Below the pieces are notes generated by a model that saw only the letters and a list, made by a program, of their open reading frames with translations, was not told where the DNA came from and did no database searches. This document shows positions 63,379-64,000 of a stretch of DNA of 64,000 bases, piece after piece. The stretch is from an uncultured Roseovarius sp. GTDB taxonomy: Bacteria; Pseudomonadota; Alphaproteobacteria; Rhodobacterales; Rhodobacteraceae. The first letter of the stretch is position 1. Each line of letters starts with the position of its first letter. The DNA lies in assembly GCA_947499555.1 (NCBI GenBank), contig CANMOU010000003.1, positions 124,001-188,000 of the forward strand, written 5' to 3'. The position numbers and the translations under genes were made by a program.

Positions 63379-63452
63379 GGTGAGGCTCCTTGGCATCATT
63401 GGGATGTCAGTCTACCCTAGCCGGAAAAGACGCGCCGTAAAGGGGAGGCCCC

Positions 63453-64000
63453 ATGGCAGACGACAAGGCACAGATCGGGGTTTACGGTCTGGGGACGATG
63501 GGCAGTGCTTTGGCGCTCAACATGGCTGAGAAGGGCTTTCGCGTGGCGGTCACCAATCGCGAGGTCGACTGGATCGGTGGCTTTCTGAAAGAGGCCGAGG
63601 GCCTGTCAAAAAACCTTGTGGCCTATGAGGCGCTTGACGCGTTTGTGGCTGGGTTGAAGACGCCGCGTGTGATCCTGTTCATGATCCCGTCGGGCAAACC
63701 AATGGACATGATGATCGAGGCGATTGCGCCTTTGCTCGAAGACGGTGATACGATCATTGACGGCGGCAATGCCAATTTCCATGACACAAGGCGACGCTCG
63801 GCGGCTCTTGCCGAGAAGGGCCTGCATTTCGTGGGCATGGGGGTCTCTGGCGGCGAGAAAGGCGCCCGGCACGGGCCGTCGATGATGGTGGGCGGCACCG
63901 ACCACAGCTGGCGACAGTTGCGCGATGTGCTGCGGGCGATTGCCGCGACCTATGAGGGTCAGCCATGCGTGGATCATCTTGGCCCGGATGGGGCCGGACA
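63453..64000 (+). CDS. gnd: 6-phosphogluconate dehydrogenase (decarboxylating), 5' part
   Basis: Oxidative pentose-phosphate enzyme converting 6-phosphogluconate to ribulose 5-phosphate. The frame from ATG 63453 (AGGGGAGG upstream) is open to the window edge, giving 182 codons of about 470. The Rossmann motif IGVYGLGTMGSALALNM, the strand VILFMIPSGKPMDMMI, DGGNANFHDT and the substrate segment GVSGGEKGARHGPSMMVGG are clear. The rest of the gene lies outside. Confidence 0.95.
   Translation, partial: MADDKAQIGVYGLGTMGSALALNMAEKGFRVAVTNREVDWIGGFLKEAEGLSKNLVAYEALDAFVAGLKTPRVILFMIPSGKPMDMMIEAIAPLLEDGDTIIDGGNANFHDTRRRSAALAEKGLHFVGMGVSGGEKGARHGPSMMVGGTDHSWRQLRDVLRAIAATYEGQPCVDHLGPDGAG

Overview
The window is an ordinary, densely packed chromosomal segment of a marine-type alphaproteobacterium, most likely Rhodobacterales (Roseobacter group). 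The signs are an F1-only ATP synthase operon (atpHAGDC, with no F0 genes beside it), alphaproteobacterial small families (DUF1150, DUF2125, DUF465, DUF6732-like), a purE-purK pair, a large cobalamin operon containing a CbiG-CobJ fusion, high G+C codon use, and short dispersed intergenic repeats of a kind I recall from this group. I see no rRNA or tRNA genes, CRISPR arrays, transposases or prophage genes. The assignment to Rhodobacterales is inference from gene content.

Layout. 1-7.9 kb: the end of rpsD, a terminator, then hisC-tyrA-lipoprotein, a DUF2125 protein, a ChaC-like enzyme, and a MotA/TolQ plus MotB/OmpA membrane pair. 7.9-12.4 kb: clpA, gloB, a methyltransferase and a VanZ-like protein. 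12.8-17.8 kb: the F1 ATP synthase operon with a palindromic element between atpD and atpC. 17.9-25.5 kb: H-type lectin, prs, an isomerase, ltaE-ycgN-ribF, a MaoC hydratase, a HAD phosphatase, and hsp20-DUF1150. 25.7-27.5 kb: DUF465, purE and purK. 27.6-33.5 kb: an A+T-rich orphan secreted protein, orphan phnM with a lipase-like gene, a Nudix protein, two DMT exporters, and a glutathionyl-hydroquinone reductase.

33.5-41.1 kb is a cobalamin operon: small His-containing membrane protein, cbiX, cobH, cobL, cobI, a cbiG-cobJ fusion, a DUF6882-like protein of unknown function, and cobM. It is preceded by a leader with an 11-bp long-range stem that may be a divergent cobalamin riboswitch. 41.1-46.1 kb: a GST, a PatB/MalY aminotransferase, def, a catalytically degenerate def paralogue, fmt, and two GlsB-like membrane proteins. 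46.1-50.3 kb: a seven-gene overlapping minus-strand operon with phospholipid genes (plsC-like, cdsA, CDP-alcohol transferase), two membrane proteins, a methyltransferase and rnhA.

50.3-55.3 kb: divergent DJ-1/PfpI and GlxA-type regulator genes, DUF3291 and DUF1203 proteins, and a non-pyrrolysine MttB-family methyltransferase. 55.5-64 kb: ispH, a three-gene NrtR-like / SPFH / NAD-kinase-like cluster with a repeated operator, a NYN-domain nuclease, folK, argD-argF, a cupin, and the start of gnd.

The observations most worth following are: the NrtR-SPFH-NAD-kinase-like cluster; the cobalamin leader RNA and the unknown protein coupled to cobJ and cobM; a double-hairpin repeat family whose arms covary across three copies; the degenerate peptide deformylase between def and fmt; and the ZorAB-like membrane pair without other Zorya genes.
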